A DNA stretch of 64,000 nt from an uncultured Sulfitobacter sp. Lineage in GTDB: Bacteria; Pseudomonadota; Alphaproteobacteria; Rhodobacterales; Rhodobacteraceae. How positions within the stretch are numbered: the stretch's first letter is position 1; each line of letters opens with the position of its first letter. Positions 8,216-16,263 of this stretch are shown one piece after another. The notes beneath the pieces are model-generated. The model saw nothing but the letters and a program-made list of their open reading frames with translations, did no database searches and was not told where the DNA came from. Location of the stretch: assembly GCF_947502895.1 (NCBI RefSeq), contig NZ_CANNBM010000002.1:248001-312000 (forward strand), written 5' to 3'. The translations under genes were made by a program, and so were the position numbers.

Positions 8216-9919
8216 TCACGCGCCGACCACTGTCACACTGTTGTTTGGATCAAGGGAGATCGTCCCCTGCTTTGCGATATGTGCCTCAACCACATCCCAG
8301 ATCGGAGGCCCTTCGGTGCCTTCGTTGACCGAGGCCCAACCCGCCACTTGGTATGTTTTGGAGGGGTCAATCGCCTCGCCGGTCTTGAGCAAGGTCATCT
8401 CGGTGATGCGGTCACCCTGCGGCTTGGTCACATCAATGCGGTAGCCGAGGCCGCCCACACGGACCATATCCCCCCCCTGCTGGTAATAGGGGTCAGGATT
8501 GAACAGGTTATCGGCTACATCCTCCAGCACCACATGCAGGAACTCTCCCGTCATTTCAGTGCGGTAGGCTTCGCCGTAGCTCATCGAGGTGACGTTCCAG
8601 ATGTCTTCCCGTGTAATGTCCTGACCTGGTAGAACGCTCGGCCCCCAGCGCACACCCGGCGACAGAGCAATATCTGCCTCACGTTCGGAAATCAGCGCGT
8701 CACAAATCAGATCATCCCAAGTGCCGTTAAAGTTGCCACGGCGGTAGAGCATTTGGTCATCTGCCGTGCGGCCGATCACCTCGCTCAATACGTCAGCGTA
8801 TGGTTCGCGCTGTGCGTCAATGACCTTTGTCACCTCGGCGTCAGGCGTAATCACATCTGAAAAAATCGGGATCAGCTTGTGACGGAACCCCATCATGCGC
8901 CCATCGCGCACGTCCAGATCAACGCGGCTTACGAATTTTCCGTTGGAGCCAGAGGCCACGATGATCGTCTCCCCTACCAGAACAGGTTCGGGCAGCGCAT
9001 CATGGGTGTGCCCCGACAGGATCACGTCAATGCCTTTGACTTTGCTGGCCATCTGCTTGTCCACATCGAACCCGTTATGCGACAACAGCACGACCAGTCC
9101 GGCCCCTTCGGCACGCACCTGATCGACCATTTCCTGCATATTCTCGTCGCGGATACCAAAGGAGTATTCGGGGAACATCCAGCCCGGATTGGCGATGGGC
9201 ATATATGGGAAGGCTTGGCCGATGACGGCGATCTTTACACCGCCCCGCTCAAAGAACTTATAGGGTGGGAACAGCTCCGCTGGCTCGTCCCACTCCGCGT
9301 CAAAGATGTTCTGGCCAAGCGCTGCAAAGGGCAAACCCTCAACAACCTCGTTCACCCGTTCGGACCCCAGCGTGAACTCCCAATGGAACGTCATCGCATC
9401 AGGTTTGAGCGCGTTCATGACGTTCACCATGTCCTGCCCCTGCGTATGGTAACAGGTGTAGCTGCCGTGCCATGTATCGCCACCGTCCAGCAACAATGCA
9501 TCAGGACGGTCCGCACGGATCGAATTGATCACTGTCGAAACACGGTCGAGTCCCCCAACACGGCCATAGCTTTGTGCCAGCGCGCTGAAATCATCATAGG
9601 TCAGCGCATAGGCCGAAGGGCTGCCATCGTCGATGCCATAGAGCTTGCGGAAATCGGCACCCGTGATGTGCGGCACAGCGCCCTTGTTGCCCCCTACCCC
9701 GATGTTGATCGAAGGCTCGCGGAAATAGATCGGCTTTAGCTGCGCGTGGATGTCCGTGATATGGATGAGCGAGACATTCCCGAATGTGTCAAACTCCAGC
9801 AGTTTTTCTTGGCTCATCGCCTGCTGTGCCGCAAGGCGCGACCAGTTTCCAAAGCCGGAGCCACCGTATACGGCGGCGGCGGCCATGCTGGTTTGCAAAA
9901 AATCGCGGCGAGAAATCAT
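8216..9919 (-). CDS. soxB: SoxB, dimanganese thiosulfohydrolase
   Basis: Periplasmic enzyme of 567 residues in the 5'-nucleotidase superfamily. It hydrolyses the sulfonate group from SoxY-bound intermediates to release sulfate. The Tat signal is SRRDFLQT (residues 3-10). Metal-site motifs are D56-I-H58, GGDTWHG, LSHNGFD and SGHTHD. The ATG at 9919 has GGGAGC upstream. A strong hairpin (9975-10009) separates it from soxA, so soxB may start its own transcript in addition to read-through. Confidence 0.96.
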   Translation of the reverse strand: MISRRDFLQTSMAAAAVYGGSGFGNWSRLAAQQAMSQEKLLEFDTFGNVSLIHITDIHAQLKPIYFREPSINIGVGGNKGAVPHITGADFRKLYGIDDGSPSAYALTYDDFSALAQSYGRVGGLDRVSTVINSIRADRPDALLLDGGDTWHGSYTCYHTQGQDMVNVMNALKPDAMTFHWEFTLGSERVNEVVEGLPFAALGQNIFDAEWDEPAELFPPYKFFERGGVKIAVIGQAFPYMPIANPGWMFPEYSFGIRDENMQEMVDQVRAEGAGLVVLLSHNGFDVDKQMASKVKGIDVILSGHTHDALPEPVLVGETIIVASGSNGKFVSRVDLDVRDGRMMGFRHKLIPIFSDVITPDAEVTKVIDAQREPYADVLSEVIGRTADDQMLYRRGNFNGTWDDLICDALISEREADIALSPGVRWGPSVLPGQDITREDIWNVTSMSYGEAYRTEMTGEFLHVVLEDVADNLFNPDPYYQQGGDMVRVGGLGYRIDVTKPQGDRITEMTLLKTGEAIDPSKTYQVAGWASVNEGTEGPPIWDVVEAHIAKQGTISLDPNNSVTVVGA

Positions 9920-9945
9920 TCCGAAGCTCCCAGTCACACATACAT

Positions 9946-9961
9946 ATGCGCATTTATGAAT
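9946..9961 (-). promoter_or_regulatory. Weak SoxR-like half-palindrome upstream of soxB
   Basis: The region between the soxA terminator and soxB contains ATGC-N8-GAAT, one base off the ATTC-N8-GAAT pattern present upstream of soxX. An ATGCGCAT palindrome overlaps it. The match is degenerate and only suggestive. Confidence 0.25.
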
Positions 9962-9974
9962 TAGTTAGATGTGG

Positions 9975-10009
9975 AAAAACCCCGCACAGATCGCTCAGGC
10001 GGGGTTTTT
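9975..10009. terminator. Bidirectional intrinsic terminator between soxA and soxB
   Basis: The 11-bp stem AAAAACCCCGC / GCGGGGTTTTT encloses a 13-base loop. It is followed by a T run in both directions. It lies 5 bases beyond the soxA stop on the leftward transcript. Confidence 0.85.
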
Positions 10010-10014
10010 GTGGT

Positions 10015-10860
10015 TTAGTTGCGGACAGATGGGCCTTCGACGCTCAGCCCATTACCGCGCGATGCAACATAAAGCTCGAGTGCTACAAACTCGGGGCTAC
10101 CAGGGCTGTAGGTTTCGGCGCGTGTGTCGCGGACACACCCTTTAAAGCGTGAGTGTACGCCGTTCAGCTTGGTGTTTTTCAGACGGTACACAGGAAAGCC
10201 GTTAACCTGACCCTGGCTCAGGTGGTCTGCGCGGATCATCATGCCGTAGCTGTCTTCGTGGCAGTTTGCACAAGACAGTTCAAGCTGGCCGGTCCGCGTG
10301 TAATACAGCTCTTTGCCCAGTTCCCACGTAGATTGTGCGGGACCGTCAATGGCCACGTTCACAGGCATACCGCGAGAAACAGATGCAAGTGCCGCTTCCA
10401 TATTGATGGCTGGCGTTTTGTCATAACCCCATGCCTCGGCGCCCATACGGTTGGTGCGGCAATCGTTCATCTGCATCTGCAAGGTGCGCACTTCGCCAGC
10501 GGCTTCATTCCACTTTGGATAGGACGCTTTTACCCCTGCCATGCTTTCCATGTCGTTGTGACATGACGCGCATGATTTGCCCTCGGTCCCGTCCGCTGTT
10601 ACCCAAGCGTCCTGCGCTTGCTCCACAAAGATCATGCCCGGATTGTCAAAATCATCCGCCTGCATCGCACGCGTCTCGGTTCCGCGGAACAACCAGCCCG
10701 ACATCACCTCATCCAGTGCGTCCGAGACATGCGCAGGTGCAGCAGTACGCGTCACAATTGCGGTTTCTTCGTTGATTACCAGATTGTCATCTACCGGATC
10801 GGCAAATGCGCCCGTTGTCGTAAGCAGCGTTGCCACCAAGGCTCCCGTTAGTTTCCGCAT
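10015..10860 (-). CDS. soxA: SoxA, dihaem cytochrome subunit of SoxXA
   Basis: Periplasmic protein of 281 residues with signal peptide (residues 1-20, GAFA-D). With SoxX it couples thiosulfate oxidatively to the SoxY cysteine. It has two haem motifs: C97-A-S-C100-H101 and C197-A-N-C200-H201, so it is the dihaem form. C242 in FKGCVRDTRAE is the haem-ligating, persulfide-forming cysteine. The ATG at 10860 has GGGAGGG upstream; the longer in-frame extension to 10989 runs into soxZ and is rejected. It follows soxZ by 25 bases. Confidence 0.95.
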   Translation of the reverse strand: MRKLTGALVATLLTTTGAFADPVDDNLVINEETAIVTRTAAPAHVSDALDEVMSGWLFRGTETRAMQADDFDNPGMIFVEQAQDAWVTADGTEGKSCASCHNDMESMAGVKASYPKWNEAAGEVRTLQMQMNDCRTNRMGAEAWGYDKTPAINMEAALASVSRGMPVNVAIDGPAQSTWELGKELYYTRTGQLELSCANCHEDSYGMMIRADHLSQGQVNGFPVYRLKNTKLNGVHSRFKGCVRDTRAETYSPGSPEFVALELYVASRGNGLSVEGPSVRN

Positions 10861-10885
10861 AGTGTCCCTCCCAAGAGTATTGCGT

Positions 10886-11215
10886 TCAGCCAATTGCGAT
10901 TGCTTTGGTCTCTTCGTAGACAGAGCCATCATCGTCGTACCATGTGAATTTGAACTCGCCCGCTTCGGGGACTGTCGCTTCAAATTCAAAGTAAGGGTTC
11001 GTCGAGATCGCAGGCTCCATCGTCACATCAACCACGTTTTCACCGTTAAAATCGCAAGTGAAACGGTTGATGATCGAGCGCGGGATCGCGTTGCCTTCTT
11101 TGTCTTTACGCTGACCGGACTCCATCTTGTGGCTGATCAACGTCTTGATGGTAATGCTATCACCAGCCGCCGCTTTTTTCGGTACTTTGACGCGTGGTTT
11201 TACACCAGATGCCAT
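10886..11215 (-). CDS. soxZ: SoxZ, sulfur carrier complex subunit
   Basis: Protein of 109 residues, partner of SoxY in the sulfur-carrier heterodimer. Typical features are the N-terminal PRVKVPKKA and the conserved ISHKMESGQRKD segment. It lacks a signal peptide, as is usual: SoxZ is carried out by the Tat signal of SoxY. It is preceded by GGGAGA, 8 bases before the ATG, and sits 20 bases after soxY. Confidence 0.97.
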   Translation of the reverse strand: MASGVKPRVKVPKKAAAGDSITIKTLISHKMESGQRKDKEGNAIPRSIINRFTCDFNGENVVDVTMEPAISTNPYFEFEATVPEAGEFKFTWYDDDGSVYEETKAIAIG

Positions 11216-11235
11216 GATATTTCTCCCTAAGTGCT

Positions 11236-11652
11236 TTAGCCGCCGCAGCCGCCGATTGTTACTTTGACGGTGCTCGACGCCTGAACGAATGAGCCGTCCT
11301 CAAGCTTGGCGATCGCCACGACGTCCTGCGTACCAGCCAAGCGGATACGTGTAGACGCTGCGCGAGACGCAGACAGCTTGCCAAATTTGAACGTCGCCAC
11401 GCCCGGTGTCGGGTTGCCTGTGGCCAGCACCAGAATTTCTGCCGCTGTCTCGGATGCCACTTCGATCGGCACCGTATTGCCGTTCTCGGCGATCTCGGGT
11501 GCAGTCAGGCTGATATCGCCAGCGCCAATTTCTGCGCCGCCCGTGAAGGCCGCAATTGCATCTTCTGTTGCCGCAGATACGCGAAGCGGCAGGCCAGCGA
11601 TGAAGAGAGCAGATGCCCCCAGCGCGATGGCATTACGTCGTGTAAGTTCCAT
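11236..11652 (-). CDS. soxY: SoxY, covalent sulfur carrier
   Basis: Protein of 138 residues. A Tat signal (TRRNAIALG, residues 4-12) is present. The C-terminal swinging arm ends in GGCGG; C136 is the cysteine that carries the sulfur intermediates. The ATG at 11652 has AAGGAGAT at good distance and is preferred over the ATG at 11667, which has none. It lies between soxX and soxZ in the standard order. Confidence 0.97.
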   Translation of the reverse strand: MELTRRNAIALGASALFIAGLPLRVSAATEDAIAAFTGGAEIGAGDISLTAPEIAENGNTVPIEVASETAAEILVLATGNPTPGVATFKFGKLSASRAASTRIRLAGTQDVVAIAKLEDGSFVQASSTVKVTIGGCGG

Positions 11653-11698
11653 TGTGATCTCCTTCATCCCCGTCGGGGGTTACTTCGACAGAGTGTGA

Positions 11699-12172
11699 TT
11701 AGTCTTTGAGCGTCATGAGATAGGCCACGACGTCTTCAATTTGCTGGGCACTCAGAAGCGGGCCGAACGTGTCATCCGCCGCCTTTCCGGTGTAGGCGTT
11801 GCCCGGGCGCGTGAAACCGTCGGTCTTGTAGAAAGACGGCATCATGCTGTCCTCAAACATCATCTTTGCATTCGCAACGATCCCGCGCAGCTCCGCCTCG
11901 GACCAACGCTCGCCCGCGCCGTCCAGCATCGGGCCGATTTCACCGTGAAACGGCACATCAGCCAGATCGGTAACCTGATGGCATGCAACACAGTTGCCCT
12001 GCCCTTTGTCGCCAACAATGATCCGCCCGTTTGCGGCATCACCGGCCATACCCGACAATGACTGCTCTACGGCGCCCTCGTTATAGCTGACTGCGGTAGG
12101 CTTTACTTCTTCGGCCTGCACGAGCGTCGCTGTAAGCCCTGCCGCGATGACTGTTATGACAGATTTTCTCAT
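11699..12172 (-). CDS. soxX: SoxX, monohaem cytochrome subunit of SoxXA
   Basis: Periplasmic cytochrome of 157 residues with signal peptide (residues 1-20, VQA-E). There is a single haem motif, C61-V-A-C64-H65, and a likely distal methionine in DSMMPSF. The ATG at 12172 has GGGAGGA 5 bases upstream. It heads the structural operon soxXYZA. The 119-base gap to soxW holds a perfect palindrome (12235-12254) that is the best SoxR operator candidate. Confidence 0.95.
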   Translation of the reverse strand: MRKSVITVIAAGLTATLVQAEEVKPTAVSYNEGAVEQSLSGMAGDAANGRIIVGDKGQGNCVACHQVTDLADVPFHGEIGPMLDGAGERWSEAELRGIVANAKMMFEDSMMPSFYKTDGFTRPGNAYTGKAADDTFGPLLSAQQIEDVVAYLMTLKD

Positions 12173-12234
12173 GCGTCCTCCCAAACACTGAATTTGGTAT
12201 ACCGTAGCGCACAGTTTTGTGATGACGCAACATC

Positions 12235-12254
12235 AAATTCAACTAATTGAATTT
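12235..12254 (-). promoter_or_regulatory. Candidate SoxR/SqrR operator upstream of soxX
   Basis: The arms AAATTCAA and TTGAATTT are perfect 8-bp inverted repeats around CTAA. They contain ATTC-N8-GAAT, the spacing I recall for the sulfide-responsive regulator SqrR. The centre is about 72 bases upstream of the soxX start codon. SoxR is reported to bind the soxW-soxX gap in a related alphaproteobacterium. Confidence 0.6.
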
Positions 12255-12291
12255 TATTATTTGATAGTCGAAAAACGTGCACTATAACGCA

Positions 12292-12855
12292 TTACTGGTT
12301 TTGCTCGGCAAACTTACGCGCATGATATTTCTGGAAACCTTCTTCCCCGGCATACCCTTCTTCAACCACCCAGTTGAGCATGTTGAATGTAGTATATCGC
12401 CCAAACGCTCCGGGCATCTGTGCCACCGCCGCTTGCGATGCCGAGACATCATCGCCAACTTCTGTCGGGAAAAAGAGAATCATCGGGGTAAACAAAGCAC
12501 CCCATTTTTTGACCATTTCTTTCTCGGGCAGTGTCTCACCGTCAAAGTCGGTAACTTCGACATCGCCAAACATGTTGATCTGCACGACAAAGAAGTTCTC
12601 GCTGATGTATTCGGCAATTTCAGGGAGCGGAAAGACCTCTTCATGCATCTTTTTGCAGTAGATACAGCCGCGCTGCTCAACGATCACCATAAGGCGTTTG
12701 CCTTCGCTGTTCGCCTCTGCAAGATCCTCGGACATGTCCTTGAAGGTGTCCCGCATCCACGGTGCCTTGTGTAGGCCGTCATCCCCCAGACTGGCCGCCA
12801 GCGCGCCCGTGACACACATAAGCAAGGCCGCACATGCAACTAACAGATGTCTCAT
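12292..12855 (-). CDS. soxW: SoxW, periplasmic thioredoxin-like protein
   Basis: Protein of 187 residues with a signal peptide (residues 1-21) and a thioredoxin-fold domain. The active-site motif is C64-I-Y-C67. SoxW receives electrons from the membrane protein SoxV and keeps SoxY reduced. The ATG at 12855 has GGAAGGAT upstream; a longer in-frame version to 12888 overlaps soxV and is unlikely. It follows soxV by 16 bases, so the pair is probably co-transcribed. Confidence 0.92.
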   Translation of the reverse strand: MRHLLVACAALLMCVTGALAASLGDDGLHKAPWMRDTFKDMSEDLAEANSEGKRLMVIVEQRGCIYCKKMHEEVFPLPEIAEYISENFFVVQINMFGDVEVTDFDGETLPEKEMVKKWGALFTPMILFFPTEVGDDVSASQAAVAQMPGAFGRYTTFNMLNWVVEEGYAGEEGFQKYHARKFAEQNQ

Positions 12856-12871
12856 TAGGTATCCTTCCGCA

Positions 12872-13612
12872 TTATCCCAAGGCGCCAAAGTCGGGGAATA
12901 TCTCCAACATCAGCTGCGCGATGTAATTCATTGAATTGGTAGCAATCAGGATGCCGAAGACAATCAGCATGCCCCCCATCACTTTTTCAATTGTCCCAAG
13001 ATGCCGGCGAAAACGGTGCATCCAGCGCATGAAAGGCCCGATAAACAAAGCTGCCAGAATAAACGGTGCCGTCATGCCAACCCCGTAGACAAACAGCAAC
13101 CACGCCCCGGTTGACGCAGTCTCAGCACCCGCGGCCGTGAACAGGATTGCTGCCAGCACCGGCCCCACGCACGGCGTCCAGCCAAATGCAAACGCCAGCC
13201 CGATTACATATGCGCCAACGTAACTGACACTGGAAGAGCCCCCCGCATCAGCCCGAAGCTGGCGGTACAATATGCCGATGCGGATAACGCCTAGAAAATG
13301 CAGCCCCATAGCAATGATGATCGCAGCAGCAATCCAGCGCAGGATGTCGAAATACTCTCGAACAACTTGCCCGAACATCGTCGCGGCGGCACCCAGCCCC
13401 ATAAAGATCGTGATCACGCCAGCCGCAAAACAACAAGCAGCCAGAACAGCGCGGGTACGCGTGCGCCCGTCAATCTGCGCATCAGCGGAAATCTGGGTCA
13501 TGCCTACCCCCGCAAGATAGCTCAGATAGAAAGGGACCATAGGCAGGATGCACGGCGACAAAAAGGACAAGAGCCCTGCCAAAGCCGCACCTATAAACGT
13601 GATATCCATCAT
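12872..13612 (-). CDS. soxV: SoxV, CcdA-type transmembrane thiol reductase
   Basis: Membrane protein of 246 residues with six predicted helices, of the CcdA/DsbD family. It carries reducing equivalents from cytoplasmic thioredoxin to SoxW. The family cysteines are seen in LSPCILPMVPFYLSYLAG near residue 20 and WTPCVGPVLAA near 145. Two adjacent ATG codons (13612, 13609) can start it; the Shine-Dalgarno is weak. It is divergent from soxS with a 69-base AT-rich gap. Confidence 0.93.
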   Translation of the reverse strand: MMDITFIGAALAGLLSFLSPCILPMVPFYLSYLAGVGMTQISADAQIDGRTRTRAVLAACCFAAGVITIFMGLGAAATMFGQVVREYFDILRWIAAAIIIAMGLHFLGVIRIGILYRQLRADAGGSSSVSYVGAYVIGLAFAFGWTPCVGPVLAAILFTAAGAETASTGAWLLFVYGVGMTAPFILAALFIGPFMRWMHRFRRHLGTIEKVMGGMLIVFGILIATNSMNYIAQLMLEIFPDFGALG

Positions 13613-13681
13613 GACGGCGCACCAATCTTGTATTATTCACATATTCATATTACGTTATCTGACAATGTGAGGTCAATTTCC
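13613..13681. promoter_or_regulatory. soxV-soxS divergent promoter region
   Basis: A 69-base AT-rich gap between divergent start codons. It contains two direct ATTCA elements eight bases apart (TTCACATATTCATATT) and an ATAT-TC-ATAT palindrome. This is the second location where SoxR binding is expected, but the ATTC-N8-GAAT palindrome is incomplete here. Confidence 0.4.
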
Positions 13682-14062
13682 ATGTCGCTTCGTGTTTTAC
13701 TTTTTACCATCTGCGTTTCGGGCCTGCTGGCCCTACTCGCTGCATTTCCTGTGCGCGCAGACACCCGATTGGTCATGGTAGAGGAAAAGGGCTGCATATG
13801 GTGCGCTCGCTGGAACCGCGAAATTGCAGACATCTACCCGAAAACCGGTGAGGGTCAGGCCGCTCCCCTGTTGCGGATGGACATCCACGCCCCGCGCCCC
13901 GCAGACTTTACATTTGCGCGCTCGCTTCATTTCACCCCCACCTTTGTATTGATGCGCGATGGTGTAGAGGTATCCCGCCTTGAGGGATATCCGGGGGAAG
14001 ATTTCTTTTGGGGCCTCCTGCGACAAATGCTCACTACCGCAAACATTGCAATACCTGAATGA
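13682..14062 (+). CDS. soxS: SoxS, periplasmic thioredoxin-like protein
   Basis: Protein of 126 residues with a signal peptide (about residues 1-26, PVRA-D) and a thioredoxin-like motif C38-I-W-C41. SoxS reduces and reactivates inactivated SoxYZ in Paracoccus. The ATG at 13682 is chosen because it begins the signal peptide and has GTGAGG 9 bases upstream; the frame is open further upstream but only antisense to soxV. It is followed at 6 bases by soxR, forming the usual soxSR unit. Confidence 0.85.
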   Translation: MSLRVLLFTICVSGLLALLAAFPVRADTRLVMVEEKGCIWCARWNREIADIYPKTGEGQAAPLLRMDIHAPRPADFTFARSLHFTPTFVLMRDGVEVSRLEGYPGEDFFWGLLRQMLTTANIAIPE

Positions 14063-14068
14063 TGCACT

Positions 14069-14506
14069 ATGTTGCCCAACAACAACGCATTGTGCCGAGA
14101 GGTAATGGACAGTATGAACACGCATGATCGGGCCTTAGATGCCAACCACGATCCAAGCATTGGGGAAACTATGGGCCTGCCTGTCTTTGACGTTAACATG
14201 TGTGCGGAAGATTTGGACAAGATGGCGGCCAACGCCGTCGAAGCGTCCAATTTCCTCAAGGCGATCAGCCATGAGGGCCGCCTGATGATCCTCTGCCACC
14301 TCGCCTCGGGCGAAAAGTCCGTGACCGAGCTTGAAACCCTTCTGTCTGCGCGGCAGGCCGCCGTGTCACAACAGCTGTCGCGGTTGCGTCTTGAGGGGCT
14401 GGTTACCCCCCGCCGCGATGGGAAAACGATCTATTATAGCCTTGCTGACGATCGGCCCAAGCAGATCATGGAAGTTGTTTATGAGCTGTTTTGTCAGAAG
14501 AAGTGA
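14069..14506 (+). CDS. soxR: SoxR, ArsR-family persulfide-sensing repressor
   Basis: Winged-helix repressor of up to 145 residues. C76 in LMILCHLASG and C142 in YELFCQKK are 66 residues apart, the same spacing as the sensing pair C41/C107 of SqrR (R. capsulatus) and BigR-type proteins. The recognition helix is within ARQAAVSQQLSRLRLEG. It probably represses soxS, soxV and soxX until sulfane sulfur oxidises the pair. The start is uncertain: ATG 14069 lacks a Shine-Dalgarno, while ATG 14105 and 14114 follow a GAGAGG. Confidence 0.9.
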   Translation: MLPNNNALCREVMDSMNTHDRALDANHDPSIGETMGLPVFDVNMCAEDLDKMAANAVEASNFLKAISHEGRLMILCHLASGEKSVTELETLLSARQAAVSQQLSRLRLEGLVTPRRDGKTIYYSLADDRPKQIMEVVYELFCQKK

Positions 14507-14554
14507 CGCCATCGCGCCGCATAACTCTGCCTGACCGCTTATATTGTACCCCGT

Positions 14555-15610
14555 ATGCTTGACCACATGTCAGAACCTACGCTCGTTGCCTTAATCGGGC
14601 TTTTGGGCGGCGTGGCGCTTGGACTTGCTGCACGGATCGGGCGGTTTTGCACGCTAGGAGCAATCGAAGACCTCTACTATGGTGAAAGCGCTTTACGCCT
14701 GCAGATGTGGGGCATCGCGATTGGGGTCGCGGTGATCGGTACTTTCGGCCTATCGGCGTTAGGCCTGCTGTCGCTACAGCAAACGCTTTATCTCGCTATC
14801 AGTTGGAACCCTTTGGCCAGTGTGTTCGGGGGGCTGCTGTTTGGATATGGGATGGCCCTTGCCGGAAACTGCGGTTACGGCGCTTTGGCGCGTGTGGGCG
14901 GTGGTGACTTGCGATCATTGCTGATCGTCCTCGTAATGGGCATTTCGGCCTACGTGACCTTGGGCGGCCCGCTTTATCCCTTGCGCACTTGGCTCTTCCC
15001 CTCGCCGCAACCCACCGCCGACTCCCCCTCCTACGCGCATGCACTGTCAGGTATCACCGGAATGCCGACCGAGACGGCGGGGATCATCCTCGGTGTGGGG
15101 ATTCTTGGCGCCACGCTAATCAGCCGTGAATTACGCAGTGCGCCCAGCTATATCATATGGGGCGTCGTTGTCGGGCTGGCCATCGTATCTGGTTGGGCAG
15201 GCACCAATTGGGTGGCCGAGCATGGCTATGACGCGACAGCGATTGTTAGTCATACATTCTCTGCCCCTATTGGCGAAACTGTGATCTATGCGATGACCTC
15301 CTCGGGCAACTCGATCAGTTTTGGAACGGGTTCGGTCGTGGGCGTGGTAATAGGCGCTTTGCTGGGCAGTCTCATCAAAGGGCAATTCCGCTGGGAAGCC
15401 TGCGATGATCCACGAGAATTGCGCCGCCAGATCATCGGTGCCGTCCTTATGGGTGTGGGGGCGGTAATTGCTGTGGGATGCAGTGTGGGGCAAGGCCTCT
15501 CTGCGTTTTCAGTCCTTGCTTATGGTGCGCCAGTGACGCTTGTGTGCATTATGATCGGCGCCGCCATTGGATTACGTCAGTTGATCTGGGGATTTGGCCC
15601 GCCCGTCTGA
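14555..15610 (+). CDS. soxT: SoxT-like YeeE/YedE family transporter
   Basis: Integral membrane protein of 351 residues (347 if the second ATG, 14567, is used) with about nine helices. Family cysteines are present in GRFCTLGA near residue 32, LAGNCGYG near 107 and VGCSVGQGLS near 310. soxT beside soxR and soxS is recorded in other alphaproteobacterial sox clusters and is thought to import thiosulfate or a sulfur signal. It is the counterpart of the YeeE/YedE gene at 967-2034. Confidence 0.85.
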   Translation: MLDHMSEPTLVALIGLLGGVALGLAARIGRFCTLGAIEDLYYGESALRLQMWGIAIGVAVIGTFGLSALGLLSLQQTLYLAISWNPLASVFGGLLFGYGMALAGNCGYGALARVGGGDLRSLLIVLVMGISAYVTLGGPLYPLRTWLFPSPQPTADSPSYAHALSGITGMPTETAGIILGVGILGATLISRELRSAPSYIIWGVVVGLAIVSGWAGTNWVAEHGYDATAIVSHTFSAPIGETVIYAMTSSGNSISFGTGSVVGVVIGALLGSLIKGQFRWEACDDPRELRRQIIGAVLMGVGAVIAVGCSVGQGLSAFSVLAYGAPVTLVCIMIGAAIGLRQLIWGFGPPV

Positions 15611-15646
15611 TATTGTCTCAGCCTGTGTTCAGATCGCAAACCCCTT

Positions 15647-16258
15647 TCAGCGCGGGCGCGACGTCCTGCGCCAAAGATCAAACACGACCTTCAGCGTTAT
15701 ACTTAACACCAGCACACAAAGTAATGATTTGGTGACCGTTTCCATCGCGCCCTCGATCAATACTGCGTGTACAACAGTTCCAGCAACAATCACCAACGCA
15801 AGACCTGTATGCATGCGCCGCCAGACTGTTGGATGCAGACGCCTGCGAAATCTGGCCAGAACAGCAGTCATGAACAGCCCCCACATGGCAGCGACACCCC
15901 AGACCGCAAAAGGCGTCGGCGATCTGAACAGCAGCGCATCAACCACATCAGGCGGGCTGGTCAGCCAAAGACCCAGCACATGCAGAACGACAAAAGCAAC
16001 CAGCAGACCACCCGTTGCGCGATGTGCCATACGCGCCATCCGCCCCGAAAGCCCCGGCAGCATCCCCGCTGCAAGAATTGGCTGGACCAAAAGCAGCAAC
16101 AATCCCGCAATCCCAGCAAAACCACCCAAGATATAGACGGGCTGACGCCATGCCAAAACAGGGCTCTGAACAGCTGCAACAAGCGGAATCAAAAGCGCGA
16201 GCCCCCAAAGCCCCCAGACAAAAACGAAGCGCGGCATTTTGGATTGTCTACGCCACAC
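15647..16258 (-). CDS. Ferric-reductase-like haem b membrane protein
   Basis: Membrane protein of 203 residues with six hydrophobic segments. Paired histidines in successive helices (HRATGG, VVLHVLG, RRMHTGLAL, VVHAVLI) match the bis-haem b core of ferric-reductase-like transmembrane domains (MsrQ/YedZ and NOX type). The GTG at 16258 has AAGG upstream and follows the previous stop by 5 bases; ATG 16237 is the alternative. It is co-transcribed with a Tat-exported dioxygenase-like protein, so it may deliver electrons to the periplasm. The partner is not an MsrP, so the MsrQ name is not applied. Confidence 0.65.
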   Translation of the reverse strand: MWRRQSKMPRFVFVWGLWGLALLIPLVAAVQSPVLAWRQPVYILGGFAGIAGLLLLLVQPILAAGMLPGLSGRMARMAHRATGGLLVAFVVLHVLGLWLTSPPDVVDALLFRSPTPFAVWGVAAMWGLFMTAVLARFRRRLHPTVWRRMHTGLALVIVAGTVVHAVLIEGAMETVTKSLLCVLVLSITLKVVFDLWRRTSRPR

Positions 16259-16263
16259 GCGCC

